A program made the position numbers and the translations under genes. The notes beneath the pieces are model-generated. The model was not told the DNA's origin. It saw nothing but the letters and a program-made list of their open reading frames with translations, and searched no databases. Below, piece after piece: positions 35,725 through 44,520 of a stretch of DNA of 64,000 bases (the stretch's first letter is position 1; each line of letters starts with the position of its first letter). Source of the DNA: Sinomonas sp. ASV322 (GTDB taxonomy: Bacteria; Actinomycetota; Actinomycetes; Actinomycetales; Micrococcaceae). Location of the stretch: positions 1-64,000 of the forward strand of contig NZ_JAVFJJ010000018.1 of assembly GCF_030908245.1 (NCBI RefSeq), written 5' to 3'.

Positions 35725-37668
35725 TCAGCCCGCGAGGCTGTGCACGAGGGCGACGGCGGATTCGATCCGGCCGAGGGGTTCGGACGTGAGCTGGGCAAGG
35801 ACGCGCCGCGCGAGCGCGTCGGTCTCCCGGAACGGCGCGGCATTGCTCTGGGGGCGTGCGAAGGCGCCGGCCCCCCAGCCCGTCGTCCCCGCCCCAACGG
35901 CGAAGAGCCAGCCGGAAGCGGTGCCGAGGACCCGGGCGTCGTCGCCGGTACGGAGGCGACCGGCCAGGTCCGCGCGCGCGAGGCCGTCGGCGGCGAGAGA
36001 GCGCAGCACGGGGTTGGCCGATCCCGCGAGAGCGGGCCCGGGAAGGCGGGCCTCGACGAACGCGCTCGCTTCCGCGGCCACGGCGCCGCCCGCGGCGCGT
36101 GCCCGGAACATGCCCGTCGACTCGTCCGCCTCGACCCGCAGGTCTGGCCCGAGGAACTGCACGAGGCCAGCCCGTTCGAGGGCGAGGAGTTCGCGAAGCC
36201 GCCGAGGCGGGGGGCCGGAGTCCACGAAGCTGAAGAAGCCGTGCCACCACCCGCACACGATCTCGCGCGATTCCGGCGAGAGCCGATCAAGTGGCACGAG
36301 CCGACCGAGATCCATGTAGGCACGCAGGAGGCCGAGGAACAGACCCAGCGTCTCGGTGCGGTCCCCCGAGTCGCGCAGCCGCAGGTCCTCGCGGACGTGG
36401 CGTACGACGGCGTCGTGCACCTCCGCTGCCGCTCCCGAGAGGCCCTCGAGGGGCCGGTCGAGGCGCGCGAGGTCGAGGCGGTCCGCGGCGACGGGGACGG
36501 CGGAGCGGACGAGGGCGTCGAGCGCGGCTCGAGAGGATCGGGCCGCGACCCCGAACCGGGCCGAGAACTCGGCCCAGGGAACCCTCGCCCGCTCGGGGTA
36601 GCCCGTGAACAGCTCGCGGTAGTACGCGTACTCGACGTCCTTCGCGATGAGCGGCCACAGCTCGCCCACGAAATCGATCTCGCCGCGGCGCGCAAGCAGC
36701 GGCGCGACGGCCTGCTCCGTGAGGAACCGCTGAGGCCCGGGCTCGTCCCCGCGCAGAGGTCCGCGCGCCTTCGAATGGTAGGGCACGCCGCGCCGTGATC
36801 CGGCTAGGAGGCGCGGCTCGCGGCCCGACCGCACGTACGTCAGCGCTCCCTCCTCGGGACCCGCAGCGTGGTCGGGCACGAAGCGCCCTCCGCGCCCCTC
36901 GAACAGCAGCACCATGAGGTCGACGAACGCGAGGCCGAGGCCTGAGACGATCACATCGGCTCCCGGTGCGAGGCCGGTGAGGTCGGCGTCGGTCGTGTAG
37001 TCCGGCGGGACGTAGGCAGTACCGTGCCGGAGCGCAAAGTCGGCAAGAGCGGACGACGACGGCGACGGCACCGCATCCGTGTGCCCGAGGGCGAGGACGA
37101 CGGCGTCTGCCGCGAGCGAGTGCCCCGAGGCGAGGTGCACGCGCGCCGGCCTGCCACGACCCGGCCGAGCCTCGACCTGCACCGCCGTGTCACGGTGCAC
37201 GGTGACCGGAACTCCCGCGCGCCCCAGCGCAGCGACAGCCCGGCGGAAGAACCACTCGAGGTACAGCCCCTGGAGGCGGCGCGTCGGGAACGAGTCTGCC
37301 GCGAGGCCCCGCGCCTCGGCTGCGAGCTCGGGGGCGGCGTCGAGCGCGCGCCGCAGCTCGGCGTCGTCCGCAAGGAAGGTGCCGGGCCCGCTCACGGCGG
37401 CGGCCCACTCGACGAGGCTCGGACCGTCGACGACGGGCCCCTCGCAGTCGACGGACGCATCGGTGAACGCCGTGACATCAGCCGCGCGAGAGTTGAGAGC
37501 GAGGAGCGGGGATTGATGCTGCCGCCAGATGCGCCCAGATCCAGGGGCGTGGGGCTCGACGACGTGGATCTCGAGGGTGCCCGACGCCGGGAGGTTCGCG
37601 GCCAGCCGTTCGAGGAGCATGGCGGCGCGGGGCCCTCCCCCGACGACGGCGAGAACAGCTGGCTGCAC
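35725..37668 (-). CDS. FAD/NAD(P)-binding protein
   Basis: The 647-residue protein has an N-terminal dinucleotide-binding glycine motif (LAVVGGGPRAAMLLERLAAN) and a second NAD(P)-type region (ADAVVLALGHTD, VIVSGLGLAFVDLMVLLF), as in the large actinobacterial FAD_NAD-binding_9 proteins. The C terminus (TASGWLFAVGAGTTGWGAGA) is typical of the group. The GTG start at 37668 follows GAGAGGGGGACC. The function is unknown; the neighbours suggest an oxidoreductase or N-hydroxylase-like step in organosulfur metabolism. Confidence 0.78.
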   Translation of the reverse strand: MQPAVLAVVGGGPRAAMLLERLAANLPASGTLEIHVVEPHAPGSGRIWRQHQSPLLALNSRAADVTAFTDASVDCEGPVVDGPSLVEWAAAVSGPGTFLADDAELRRALDAAPELAAEARGLAADSFPTRRLQGLYLEWFFRRAVAALGRAGVPVTVHRDTAVQVEARPGRGRPARVHLASGHSLAADAVVLALGHTDAVPSPSSSALADFALRHGTAYVPPDYTTDADLTGLAPGADVIVSGLGLAFVDLMVLLFEGRGGRFVPDHAAGPEEGALTYVRSGREPRLLAGSRRGVPYHSKARGPLRGDEPGPQRFLTEQAVAPLLARRGEIDFVGELWPLIAKDVEYAYYRELFTGYPERARVPWAEFSARFGVAARSSRAALDALVRSAVPVAADRLDLARLDRPLEGLSGAAAEVHDAVVRHVREDLRLRDSGDRTETLGLFLGLLRAYMDLGRLVPLDRLSPESREIVCGWWHGFFSFVDSGPPPRRLRELLALERAGLVQFLGPDLRVEADESTGMFRARAAGGAVAAEASAFVEARLPGPALAGSANPVLRSLAADGLARADLAGRLRTGDDARVLGTASGWLFAVGAGTTGWGAGAFARPQSNAAPFRETDALARRVLAQLTSEPLGRIESAVALVHSLAG

Positions 37669-37804
37669 GACGGTCCCCCTCTCACGGCCGACCCGCGCGG
37701 GCCGTTGAGCAGCCACGGTAGGCCTCCGCCTCCGGGTCTTCCACCGCCCTGCCACACGCCGTCACGGCCCGTCGCACAGGGTCACCATGACGTCGTATTT
37801 CTGA

Positions 37805-37820
37805 ACGTGACGCTTCACGT
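37805..37820. promoter_or_regulatory. perfect palindrome in the divergent promoter region
   Basis: ACGTGA-CGCT-TCACGT is a perfect 6-4-6 inverted repeat between the divergent FAD/NAD(P)-binding gene and the amino-acid permease gene. It is a good candidate operator for a regulator of both units; the protein is not encoded nearby. Confidence 0.5.
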
Positions 37821-37919
37821 CTTTGGGTGACGCCGCGCAACGGGTGCGTTGAGAGGCCCCAGAGGCACTCCTAGATTGAGGACCACTCCCGCCCGCCCAC
37901 TCGCCGAAAGAGAGCTCCC

Positions 37920-38885
37920 ATGTCCGCCGCATCATCGACCGCCGGCGCCGTTGTGCCAGCGTGGCCGCGAGCCGCCGGACGGCCCGACTACGCGTCCTAC
38001 GCCGTCGTCCCCGCCCGCCACCCGTGGCGCTGGGCGGGCACCGCCGTCGTCGCCCTCGTGACGGCCGCCATCATCTGGAGCCTCGCGACGAACCCCCGCT
38101 GGGAGTGGGGCGTCGTCGCCCAGTGGTTCACGGCCCAGTCCGTGCTCACGGGCCTCGCCGAGACGCTCAAGCTCACCGTGGTCGCGGGGACGCTCGGATT
38201 CCTCCTCGGCTTCGTCCTCGCGCTCATGCGGCTCTCGTCGTCGCCGCTCCTCGTAGGTGTCGCGTGGACGTTCTCGTGGATCTTCCGCTCGACTCCGCTC
38301 CTCGTCCAGCTCCTGCTCTGGTACAACCTCGGCTACCTGTACGAGAAGATCAGCCTCGGCATCCCGTTCACGGACGTGCGGTTCTTCGAGGCGCCTACCA
38401 CGACGCTCATCAGCCAGTTCGCGGCCGCGGTCCTCGGCCTCACGCTCAACCAGGCCGCGTACTCCGCGGAGATCATCCGTGGCGGGATCCTCTCCGTGGA
38501 CCACGGTCAGCTCGAAGCCGCGGCCGCCCTCGGCATTCCGGCGTGGCGGCGTTCGACCCGGATCGTTCTCCCGCAGGCCATGCGGGCGATCCTCCCGACG
38601 GCGTTCAACGAGATCATCGGGCTCGTGAAGGGCACGTCGATCGTGTATGTCCTCGCGTACTCGGAGCTGTTCTACACCGTGCAGGTCATCTACAACCGCA
38701 CCCAGCAGGTCCTCCCGCTCCTGCTCGTCGCGACGGTCTGGTATGTCGTCATCACGTCCGTGCTGAGCGTCGCCCAGTACTACATCGAGCGCCACTTCTC
38801 GAAGGGCGCCGTGCGGACGCTCCCGCCGACGCCGCTGCAGCGGGCGCGGGCGTTCTTCTCGGTGCACGCCAAGGGGATCCGATGA
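37920..38885 (+). CDS. polar amino-acid ABC transporter permease
   Basis: The 321-residue HisMQ-type permease has a 40-residue N-terminal extension and then about five helices, with the conserved segments [35 protein letters not shown] and [22 protein letters not shown]. The last is the family loop that contacts the ATPase. It fits an importer for cystine or a related sulfur amino acid. Its stop overlaps the ATPase start (ATGA at 38882-38885). Confidence 0.88.
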   Translation: MSAASSTAGAVVPAWPRAAGRPDYASYAVVPARHPWRWAGTAVVALVTAAIIWSLATNPRWEWGVVAQWFTAQSVLTGLAETLKLTVVAGTLGFLLGFVLALMRLSSSPLLVGVAWTFSWIFRSTPLLVQLLLWYNLGYLYEKISLGIPFTDVRFFEAPTTTLISQFAAAVLGLTLNQAAYSAEIIRGGILSVDHGQLEAAAALGIPAWRRSTRIVLPQAMRAILPTAFNEIIGLVKGTSIVYVLAYSELFYTVQVIYNRTQQVLPLLLVATVWYVVITSVLSVAQYYIERHFSKGAVRTLPPTPLQRARAFFSVHAKGIR

Positions 38886-39664
38886 CGCGCGGGCTCGTCG
38901 AGATCGTCGACGTCCGCAAGTCCTTCGGAACCCACGAAGTCCTCAAGGGCGTCTCGCTCACAGTTCAGCCGGGCGAGGTCGTCGTCGTCCTGGGACCCTC
39001 CGGCTCGGGGAAGTCGACGCTCCTCCGGACGATCAATCACCTCGAGAGGGTCGACGGCGGGTACGTCGCCGTCGACGGCGAGGTCGTGGGCTACCGCCCG
39101 TCCCGGGGGAAGCTGCACGAGCTCCGCGAGCACGAGGTACTCAAGCAGCGGTCCGAGATCGGCTTCGTGTTCCAGGCGTTCAACCTCTTCCCGCACCTCA
39201 CCGCGCTCGAGAACATCGCAGAAGCGCTGGTCTACGCTCAGCGCAGGCCCAAGATCGAGGCCCGGAAGCGGGCGCTCGAGCTGCTCGGCCGCGTGGGCCT
39301 CGTCGAGCGCTCGCAGGCCTACCCACGCCAGCTTTCCGGCGGGCAGCAGCAGCGCGTCGCGATCGCACGCGCCCTCGCCCTCGATCCGAAGGTCGTGCTG
39401 TTCGACGAGCCCACGTCCGCCCTCGATCCCGAGCTCGTCTCGGAGGTCCTGGACGTCATCCGCGACCTCGCCTCGTCCGGGACCACGCTCATCGTCGTGA
39501 CGCACGAGCTGGGCTTCGCGCGCGACGTCGCCGACCGCGTCGTGTTCATGGACGACGGCGTGATCGTCGAAGAGGGGACGCCCGCCCAGATCTTCGGGGC
39601 ACCCCGCGAGGACCGCACGCGCGCGTTCCTCTCCAGGTTCATCGAACCCACCTTCCAGATCTGA
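38882..39664 (+). CDS. amino-acid ABC transporter ATP-binding protein (GlnQ/TcyC type)
   Basis: The 260-residue ATPase has Walker [10 protein letters not shown], signature [15 protein letters not shown], and Walker [16 protein letters not shown] with [16 protein letters not shown]. All are characteristic of polar amino-acid importers. The true start is ATG 38882, overlapping the permease stop; a much longer open frame upstream is antisense to no gene and is only a shadow of the permease. Confidence 0.92.
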   Translation: MTRGLVEIVDVRKSFGTHEVLKGVSLTVQPGEVVVVLGPSGSGKSTLLRTINHLERVDGGYVAVDGEVVGYRPSRGKLHELREHEVLKQRSEIGFVFQAFNLFPHLTALENIAEALVYAQRRPKIEARKRALELLGRVGLVERSQAYPRQLSGGQQQRVAIARALALDPKVVLFDEPTSALDPELVSEVLDVIRDLASSGTTLIVVTHELGFARDVADRVVFMDDGVIVEEGTPAQIFGAPREDRTRAFLSRFIEPTFQI

Positions 39665-39744
39665 CGGCCAGCTTGGCAAGCAGTGGCCACTCGTTCGTCA
39701 AGAGGTGGCCGATTCTTGCCGTCCTATCCCCGAGAGGTTTTCCG

Positions 39745-40788
39745 TTGACTCCCGCACCCACCCACACCCCGCCTCGCACCCAGGCGAGCACGCCCCGACG
39801 CACGTTCGCCGCGCTGGCATTCTGGAAGACGCTCGCCGGGCCCGCCGCCGTCGTCCTTCTCGCGCTCGCCGGATGCGCCGACCCCGGCGCGCAGGCCGCG
39901 GGCGGCAGCGCGTCCGCGACGCCGTCGAACGGCGTCCACTACAACCTCGCCCCCGAGCAGAACCGGATCCGAGCGCAGAAGGACCCTGCGGCCGCAGCCA
40001 AGGTCCCCGCCGCGATCGGCGCGGACGGGAAGCTCACGGTTGCGACGACGGCCGGCTCGATCCCCCTGAGCTTCCAGGCGACCGACAACCGCACCATCAT
40101 CGGCTCCGAGATCGACATCGCGCAGCTCGTCGCGGACAAGCTCGGCCTCGAGCTCGACCTCCAGCAGACCTCATGGGAGAACTGGCCGCTCAAGACGCAG
40201 TCAGGCGCGTACGAGGCAGTGTTCTCGAACGTCGGGATCAATGCGGACCGGGCGAAGCTCTTCGACTTCTCGACCTACCGTGCCGCGTTCATGGGCTTCG
40301 AGGCGAAGAAGAGCGCCACGTTCACCGTCAATGGCGCCGACGACATCTCCGGCAGGAAGGTCGCCGTCGGCTCGGGGACGAACCAGGAGAAGATCCTCCT
40401 CGCGTGGAACAAGGACCTCGAATCGCGCGGCAAGGCACCCGCCGAGCTGCACTATTACGCCTCGGAGGCGGACACGATCCTCGCGCTCTCCTCGGCGCGG
40501 ATCGACCTCAACCTCGCGCCCTACCCCTCGGTCGTGTACCGGGCGGCGACCCGGGATGACCTCAAGGTGGTCGGCAAGGTCAACGCAGGATGGCCCAAGG
40601 AGACGCTCGTCGCGGCGACCACGAAGCGCGGCAACGGGCTCGCCGACGCCATCACGGCGGCGGTCAACTCGGCGATCGCCGACGGCTCGTACCGCAAGGT
40701 CCTGGACCGGTGGGGCCTTGGCGACGAGGCCGTGCAGAAGTCCGAGACCGTGACGTCCGAGACGCTCGCGCAGAAGGCAGGGAGCTGA
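39745..40788 (+). CDS. amino-acid ABC solute-binding lipoprotein, copy 1
   Basis: The 347-residue protein, if started at TTG 39745 behind GAGAGG, has a long basic N-terminal region and a lipobox (LLALAGC). The mature family-3 receptor has ADGKLTVATTAGSIPLSFQA and EIDIAQLVADKLGLELDLQQ. It closely resembles the second receptor at 44521-45564: both read C(A/S)DPGAQAA after the lipid Cys, both have SGTNQEKILL/SGTNQEAILV and both have VLDRWGL near the end. The start is uncertain; an ATG at 39673 is in frame. It serves the permease and ATPase just upstream. Confidence 0.83.
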   Translation: MTPAPTHTPPRTQASTPRRTFAALAFWKTLAGPAAVVLLALAGCADPGAQAAGGSASATPSNGVHYNLAPEQNRIRAQKDPAAAAKVPAAIGADGKLTVATTAGSIPLSFQATDNRTIIGSEIDIAQLVADKLGLELDLQQTSWENWPLKTQSGAYEAVFSNVGINADRAKLFDFSTYRAAFMGFEAKKSATFTVNGADDISGRKVAVGSGTNQEKILLAWNKDLESRGKAPAELHYYASEADTILALSSARIDLNLAPYPSVVYRAATRDDLKVVGKVNAGWPKETLVAATTKRGNGLADAITAAVNSAIADGSYRKVLDRWGLGDEAVQKSETVTSETLAQKAGS

Positions 40789-40789
40789 C

Positions 40790-41923
40790 ATGAAGTTCCA
40801 GCTGCTCGACATCATTCCGCACCACCGACATCCGCTCACGGGCGAGCGTGTGCGCCCCGCGGACCGGCTCGCCCAGGTCATCGAGACCGCGCAACGCGCG
40901 GAGGACCTCGGCTTCGACTCGTTCGCGGTCGGGGAACGGCACGCGGGCGAGTTCCTCTCGTCCTCTCCCGCGACGGTCCTGGCCGCCATCGCTGTCGCGA
41001 CCTCCCGCATCCGGCTCCACACGGGAGTCACGGTCCTGTCCGTCCTCGATCCGGTTCGAGCCGCCGAGGACTACGCGACCGTCGACCAGCTCTCGCGGGG
41101 CCGCCTCGAGCTCACGATCGGCAAGGGCAACGAGGTGCTCCAGTACCCGCTCTTCGGGCTCGACCTCGCCGATCAGTGGGACCTCCTCGCTGAGAAGCAC
41201 GAGCTCCTGCGTCGCCTCTGGCACGAGGAGGGCGTCACGTGGAGCGGCCGCTTCCGGCCGCCCCTCGACCAGCCGACGACGACGCTCCCGCGACCGTTTG
41301 CCGGCCCGCCGAGGATTTGGCACGGCAGTGCGACATCGATCGCGTCGGCGGCCCTCGCCGCGAAGTGGGGCGAGCCGCTCTTCACGGCCAACGCCATCCA
41401 GCCGCGCGAGAACTACAAGGTGCTCATCGACCACTGGCGTGAGCAGTACGCCGCCCACGGCCACGATCCGCGCCACGCGTATCTCGGCTCAGGCAGCGGC
41501 GCGGGCGGGATCTTCATCGCGGACACCACCCAGGAGGCGAAACGCCGCTTCGGTCCGGTCTACGAAGCACTGACGGCGGCTCGGGACGTTCCCGGGAACA
41601 ACACCCCGTTCCGGGACATCGACCACGCCGTGGCAGAGGGTCCGTCACTCGTCGGCAGCCCCGAGCAGATCGTGGACAAGATCCTCTCGTACCACGAGCT
41701 CTACGGGCATGACCTCCAATCCGTCTCGCTTCCGACCGTCCTCCCATTCGACGAGCAGCTCGCCGTGCTCGAGCGCTTCGCGCTCGACGTCGTCCCCGCC
41801 GTCCGAGCGGCGGCACCCACCACGCTGTGGGGCGACAGCGACCCGTATTCGGGGCGACCCGAAGCCGCACCGCCGGGGACAGAACCCCTGACACCACGCA
41901 CCCCGCAAGGAGCCGCATCATGA
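40790..41923 (+). CDS. luciferase-like FMN monooxygenase A
   Basis: This 377-residue LLM-class protein has the bacterial luciferase fold (AEDLGFDSFAVGERHAGEFL, SRIRLHTGVTVLSVLDPVRA, QLSRGRLELTIGKGNEV). It is of the type of Bacillus YtmO (CmoO) in size and style, though I cannot align the two here. The start is 1 nt after the binding-protein stop (TGACATG) and the stop overlaps the next gene. It should need reduced flavin from the reductase of the island. Confidence 0.82.
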   Translation: MKFQLLDIIPHHRHPLTGERVRPADRLAQVIETAQRAEDLGFDSFAVGERHAGEFLSSSPATVLAAIAVATSRIRLHTGVTVLSVLDPVRAAEDYATVDQLSRGRLELTIGKGNEVLQYPLFGLDLADQWDLLAEKHELLRRLWHEEGVTWSGRFRPPLDQPTTTLPRPFAGPPRIWHGSATSIASAALAAKWGEPLFTANAIQPRENYKVLIDHWREQYAAHGHDPRHAYLGSGSGAGGIFIADTTQEAKRRFGPVYEALTAARDVPGNNTPFRDIDHAVAEGPSLVGSPEQIVDKILSYHELYGHDLQSVSLPTVLPFDEQLAVLERFALDVVPAVRAAAPTTLWGDSDPYSGRPEAAPPGTEPLTPRTPQGAAS

Positions 41924-43035
41924 CCCGTCCCAACGGACTCATCGGCCTCGACCTGGACGACGCCCACCCCTCGGGGTGGCGCTTTGCCGCCGCCCCGCCG
42001 TCGTCCGCCTTCTCCCCCGAGCGCTCGCTGCGGCGGGTTCTCGACGCGGAGTCGGCGGGCTTCCACTTCGCGACGTTCTCCGACCCGACCCCCGCGCGCG
42101 GGGCTGACGAGCACGGGCGGCTCGACGCCGTCCAGCGCGCGGCCCACGCCGCCCCTCTCACGCGGACCATCGCGCTCGTGCCCGAGGTCGAGGCCACCTC
42201 GACCGAGCCGTTCCACGTCTCGACCCAGCTCGCAAGCCTCGACTACGTGAGCTACGGTCGCGCGGGGTGGCTCGTCGCCGTCGACGGCTCCGCCCCGCGG
42301 CACGCCGCCGTGGGGCGCGGCCCCCTCGCCGCCGACGACGCGTTCGTCGAGGCCGCCGACGCCGTCGAAGTGGCGCGGCGCCTGTGGGACACGTGGGAGG
42401 ACAACGCCGAGATCCGCGACGTCGCCGCCGGCCGGTACCTCGACGCGTCGCGCGTGCACTACGCCGAGTTCCGCGGGCGCAGCTTCTCCATCAAAGGGCC
42501 CTCGATCATCCCGCGTCCCCCGCAGGGCCAGCTCCCGGTGTTCGCCCCGTATGGGCAGGTTCCGCCGGCCCAGGCGGATGTGCTCCTCACCACCGCTCCG
42601 GCGTGGGACCTGCTCCTCGCCGAAGCAGCGCTCGTGCGCGACGAGAATCCGGAGCGTCTCGTCGTCGCCGAGCTCGATCTCGTCCTCGACGCTCGCGGCC
42701 AGGCGGGGGGCGAGCGGCTGGCGGCGCTCGACGCGACGTCCTCGTGGCAGTCTCCGCACGCACTCTTCGCGGGCGGCCCGGCCGAGCTCGCCGACTACCT
42801 CGGCGAGCTCCTCCGCGTGGCCGACGGCGTGCGGCTCCACCCGGCCGTGGTCGACGTCGACCTCCCCGAGCTCGCGCAGCTCGTCCTTCCCGAGCTGCGC
42901 CGACGCGGCCTTCTCGCCCCGACTGTCCCGGACACCTCGCTGCGGTATCGCCTCGGGCTGCGCCGGCCGCCCAGCCGCTATGCCGCCGGCCCCCTGCCCG
43001 TGTACCCGGCGCCCACCGCCGATTCCACGATCTGA
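41920..43035 (+). CDS. luciferase-like FMN monooxygenase B, divergent
   Basis: The 371-residue protein begins at ATG 41920, overlapping the previous stop. It has LLM-like features (LRRVLDAESAGFHFATFSDP, ASLDYVSYGRAGWLVAVDGS, RSFSIKGPSIIPRPPQGQLP) but is more divergent and is rich in Ala and Arg towards the end. It resembles a shortened NtaA-type monooxygenase. Whether it is catalytic alone or a partner of its neighbours is unclear. Confidence 0.75.
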   Translation: MTRPNGLIGLDLDDAHPSGWRFAAAPPSSAFSPERSLRRVLDAESAGFHFATFSDPTPARGADEHGRLDAVQRAAHAAPLTRTIALVPEVEATSTEPFHVSTQLASLDYVSYGRAGWLVAVDGSAPRHAAVGRGPLAADDAFVEAADAVEVARRLWDTWEDNAEIRDVAAGRYLDASRVHYAEFRGRSFSIKGPSIIPRPPQGQLPVFAPYGQVPPAQADVLLTTAPAWDLLLAEAALVRDENPERLVVAELDLVLDARGQAGGERLAALDATSSWQSPHALFAGGPAELADYLGELLRVADGVRLHPAVVDVDLPELAQLVLPELRRRGLLAPTVPDTSLRYRLGLRRPPSRYAAGPLPVYPAPTADSTI

Positions 43036-43045
43036 AAGGCGCCTC

Positions 43046-44431
43046 ATGAGCATCCATCCCGATTTCACACCGAGCCGTCAACTCCAGTTCGGCGTCTTCT
43101 TCCAGGGCGTCAACTCGGGCACCGTGTGGAAGCTGCCGCAGTCCGGCTCGCAGACGGACTTCCTGTCGTTCCGGCGCGTCGCGCAGACCGCCGAGCGCGG
43201 CCTCTTCGCGGCGTTCTTCCTCGGCGAGGGGCTTCGCCTCCGCGAGCACCTGGCGCGCGTCCACGAGCTCGACGTCGCCGGCCGCCCCGACTCCCAGACC
43301 CTGCTCGCCGCACTCGCCTCGGTGACGCATCGCATCGGCCTCGTCGCAACCCAGAACACGACGTACAACGACCCCGCCGACCTCGCCCACCGCCTCGCCT
43401 CGCTCGACCTTCTGTCCGGCGGGCGCGCGGCGTGGAACGTCGTGACGACGGACAACGCATGGACCGGCGCGAACTTCCGCCGCGGCGGCTACCTCGACCA
43501 CGCAGACCGCTACCGCCACGCCGAGGCCTTCGTCGAGGTCGCGCTCGAGATCTGGGATGGCTGGAGGCCCGGCGCACTCGCCTCGGATTCGCGCGGGAGT
43601 ACGACGGCGCGGCGCTGGCTTGCGCCCGACTCCGTCCGGTCCGTGCACCATGAGGGCCAGCACTACACCGTGGACTACGAGCCGCGCCTGCCGCGCAGCC
43701 CTCAGGGACGGCCCGTGCTGTTCCAGGCCGGGGATTCGCCCGAGGGTCGAGACTTTGCCGCGCGACGTGCCGACGTCATCTTCTCGGCGCATCCCGGGCT
43801 GGAGGACGCCATCGAATTCCGGCGCGACCTCGTGTCTCGGACCATCCGGGCCGGACGGCGCCCGGAGTCGCTCAAGATCATGCCCGCGAGCGAGTTCGTA
43901 CTCGCCGAGACGCCCGCGGCCGCGCGCGAGAAGCTCGCGTGGCTGCGTGAGCTCCAGATCGGTCCGCAGCAGGCGATCGCCTACCTCGAGCAGTTCTGGG
44001 GGCGCCCCCTCGGAGGCTACGACCCGGCGGGGCCGCTCCCCGACGTCGAGCCCGCCGTCGAGACGACCTCGGAGACCCGCGGGAGCGGCTTCCACGGCGC
44101 CAAGGCGCGCGAACTCGCTGCCTCGTGGAGGGCTGAAGCCGCTGAGAAGGGGTGGAGCATCCTCGAGTTCGTGCGCCAACGGAATGCGCGCGCGTCGCGG
44201 AGCTTCGTGGGCTCGTATTCCGAGGTGGCGGACCGACTCGCCGAGTACGCCCGGATCGGCGCCGTAGACGGCTTCAACGTCTCGCCGTGGATCGTGCCGA
44301 GCGGCCTCGACGACATCGTGGACCGCCTCGTGCCCGAACTCCAGTCGCGGGGCGTGTACCCGACCGAGTATGCCGGGACGACGCTGCGGGAACATCTCGG
44401 CCTCGAAGTCCCGGCGTCGAGCTGGGCGTGA
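43046..44431 (+). CDS. FMN monooxygenase C, NtaA/SnaA/YtnJ family
   Basis: The 461-residue protein has the NtaA/SnaA signatures (LQFGVFFQGVNSGTVWKLPQ, RRVAQTAERGLFAAFFLGEG, LAHRLASLDLLSGGRAAWNV, VTTDNAWTGANFRRGGYLDH). It is the type of Bacillus YtnJ (CmoJ), which oxidises N-acetyl-S-substituted cysteines. It is a paralogue of the monooxygenase at 33517-34845 (both end DGFN...P-G-LD..VD..VP..Q.RG). The ATG follows TCTGAAAGGCGCCTC, 10 bp after the previous gene. Confidence 0.88.
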   Translation: MSIHPDFTPSRQLQFGVFFQGVNSGTVWKLPQSGSQTDFLSFRRVAQTAERGLFAAFFLGEGLRLREHLARVHELDVAGRPDSQTLLAALASVTHRIGLVATQNTTYNDPADLAHRLASLDLLSGGRAAWNVVTTDNAWTGANFRRGGYLDHADRYRHAEAFVEVALEIWDGWRPGALASDSRGSTTARRWLAPDSVRSVHHEGQHYTVDYEPRLPRSPQGRPVLFQAGDSPEGRDFAARRADVIFSAHPGLEDAIEFRRDLVSRTIRAGRRPESLKIMPASEFVLAETPAAAREKLAWLRELQIGPQQAIAYLEQFWGRPLGGYDPAGPLPDVEPAVETTSETRGSGFHGAKARELAASWRAEAAEKGWSILEFVRQRNARASRSFVGSYSEVADRLAEYARIGAVDGFNVSPWIVPSGLDDIVDRLVPELQSRGVYPTEYAGTTLREHLGLEVPASSWA

Positions 44432-44438
44432 CGAAACC

Positions 44439-44514
44439 GGCCACGCGTCGGGAACGATCTGGCCACGCGTCCGCAAACGGGACGCGTGGCCAGATCGTTC
44501 CCGGACGCGTGGCC
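44439..44514. terminator. very long bidirectional terminator hairpin
   Basis: GGCCACGCGT-CG-GGAACGATCT-GGCCACGCGTCC (44439-44472) pairs with 44480-44514 over about 34 bp with a single one-base bulge and a 7-nt loop. It lies between convergent genes. The stem contains the 10-mer GGCCACGCGT twice per arm, so it is itself built of repeats. Confidence 0.85.
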
Positions 44515-44520
44515 AGGGTC

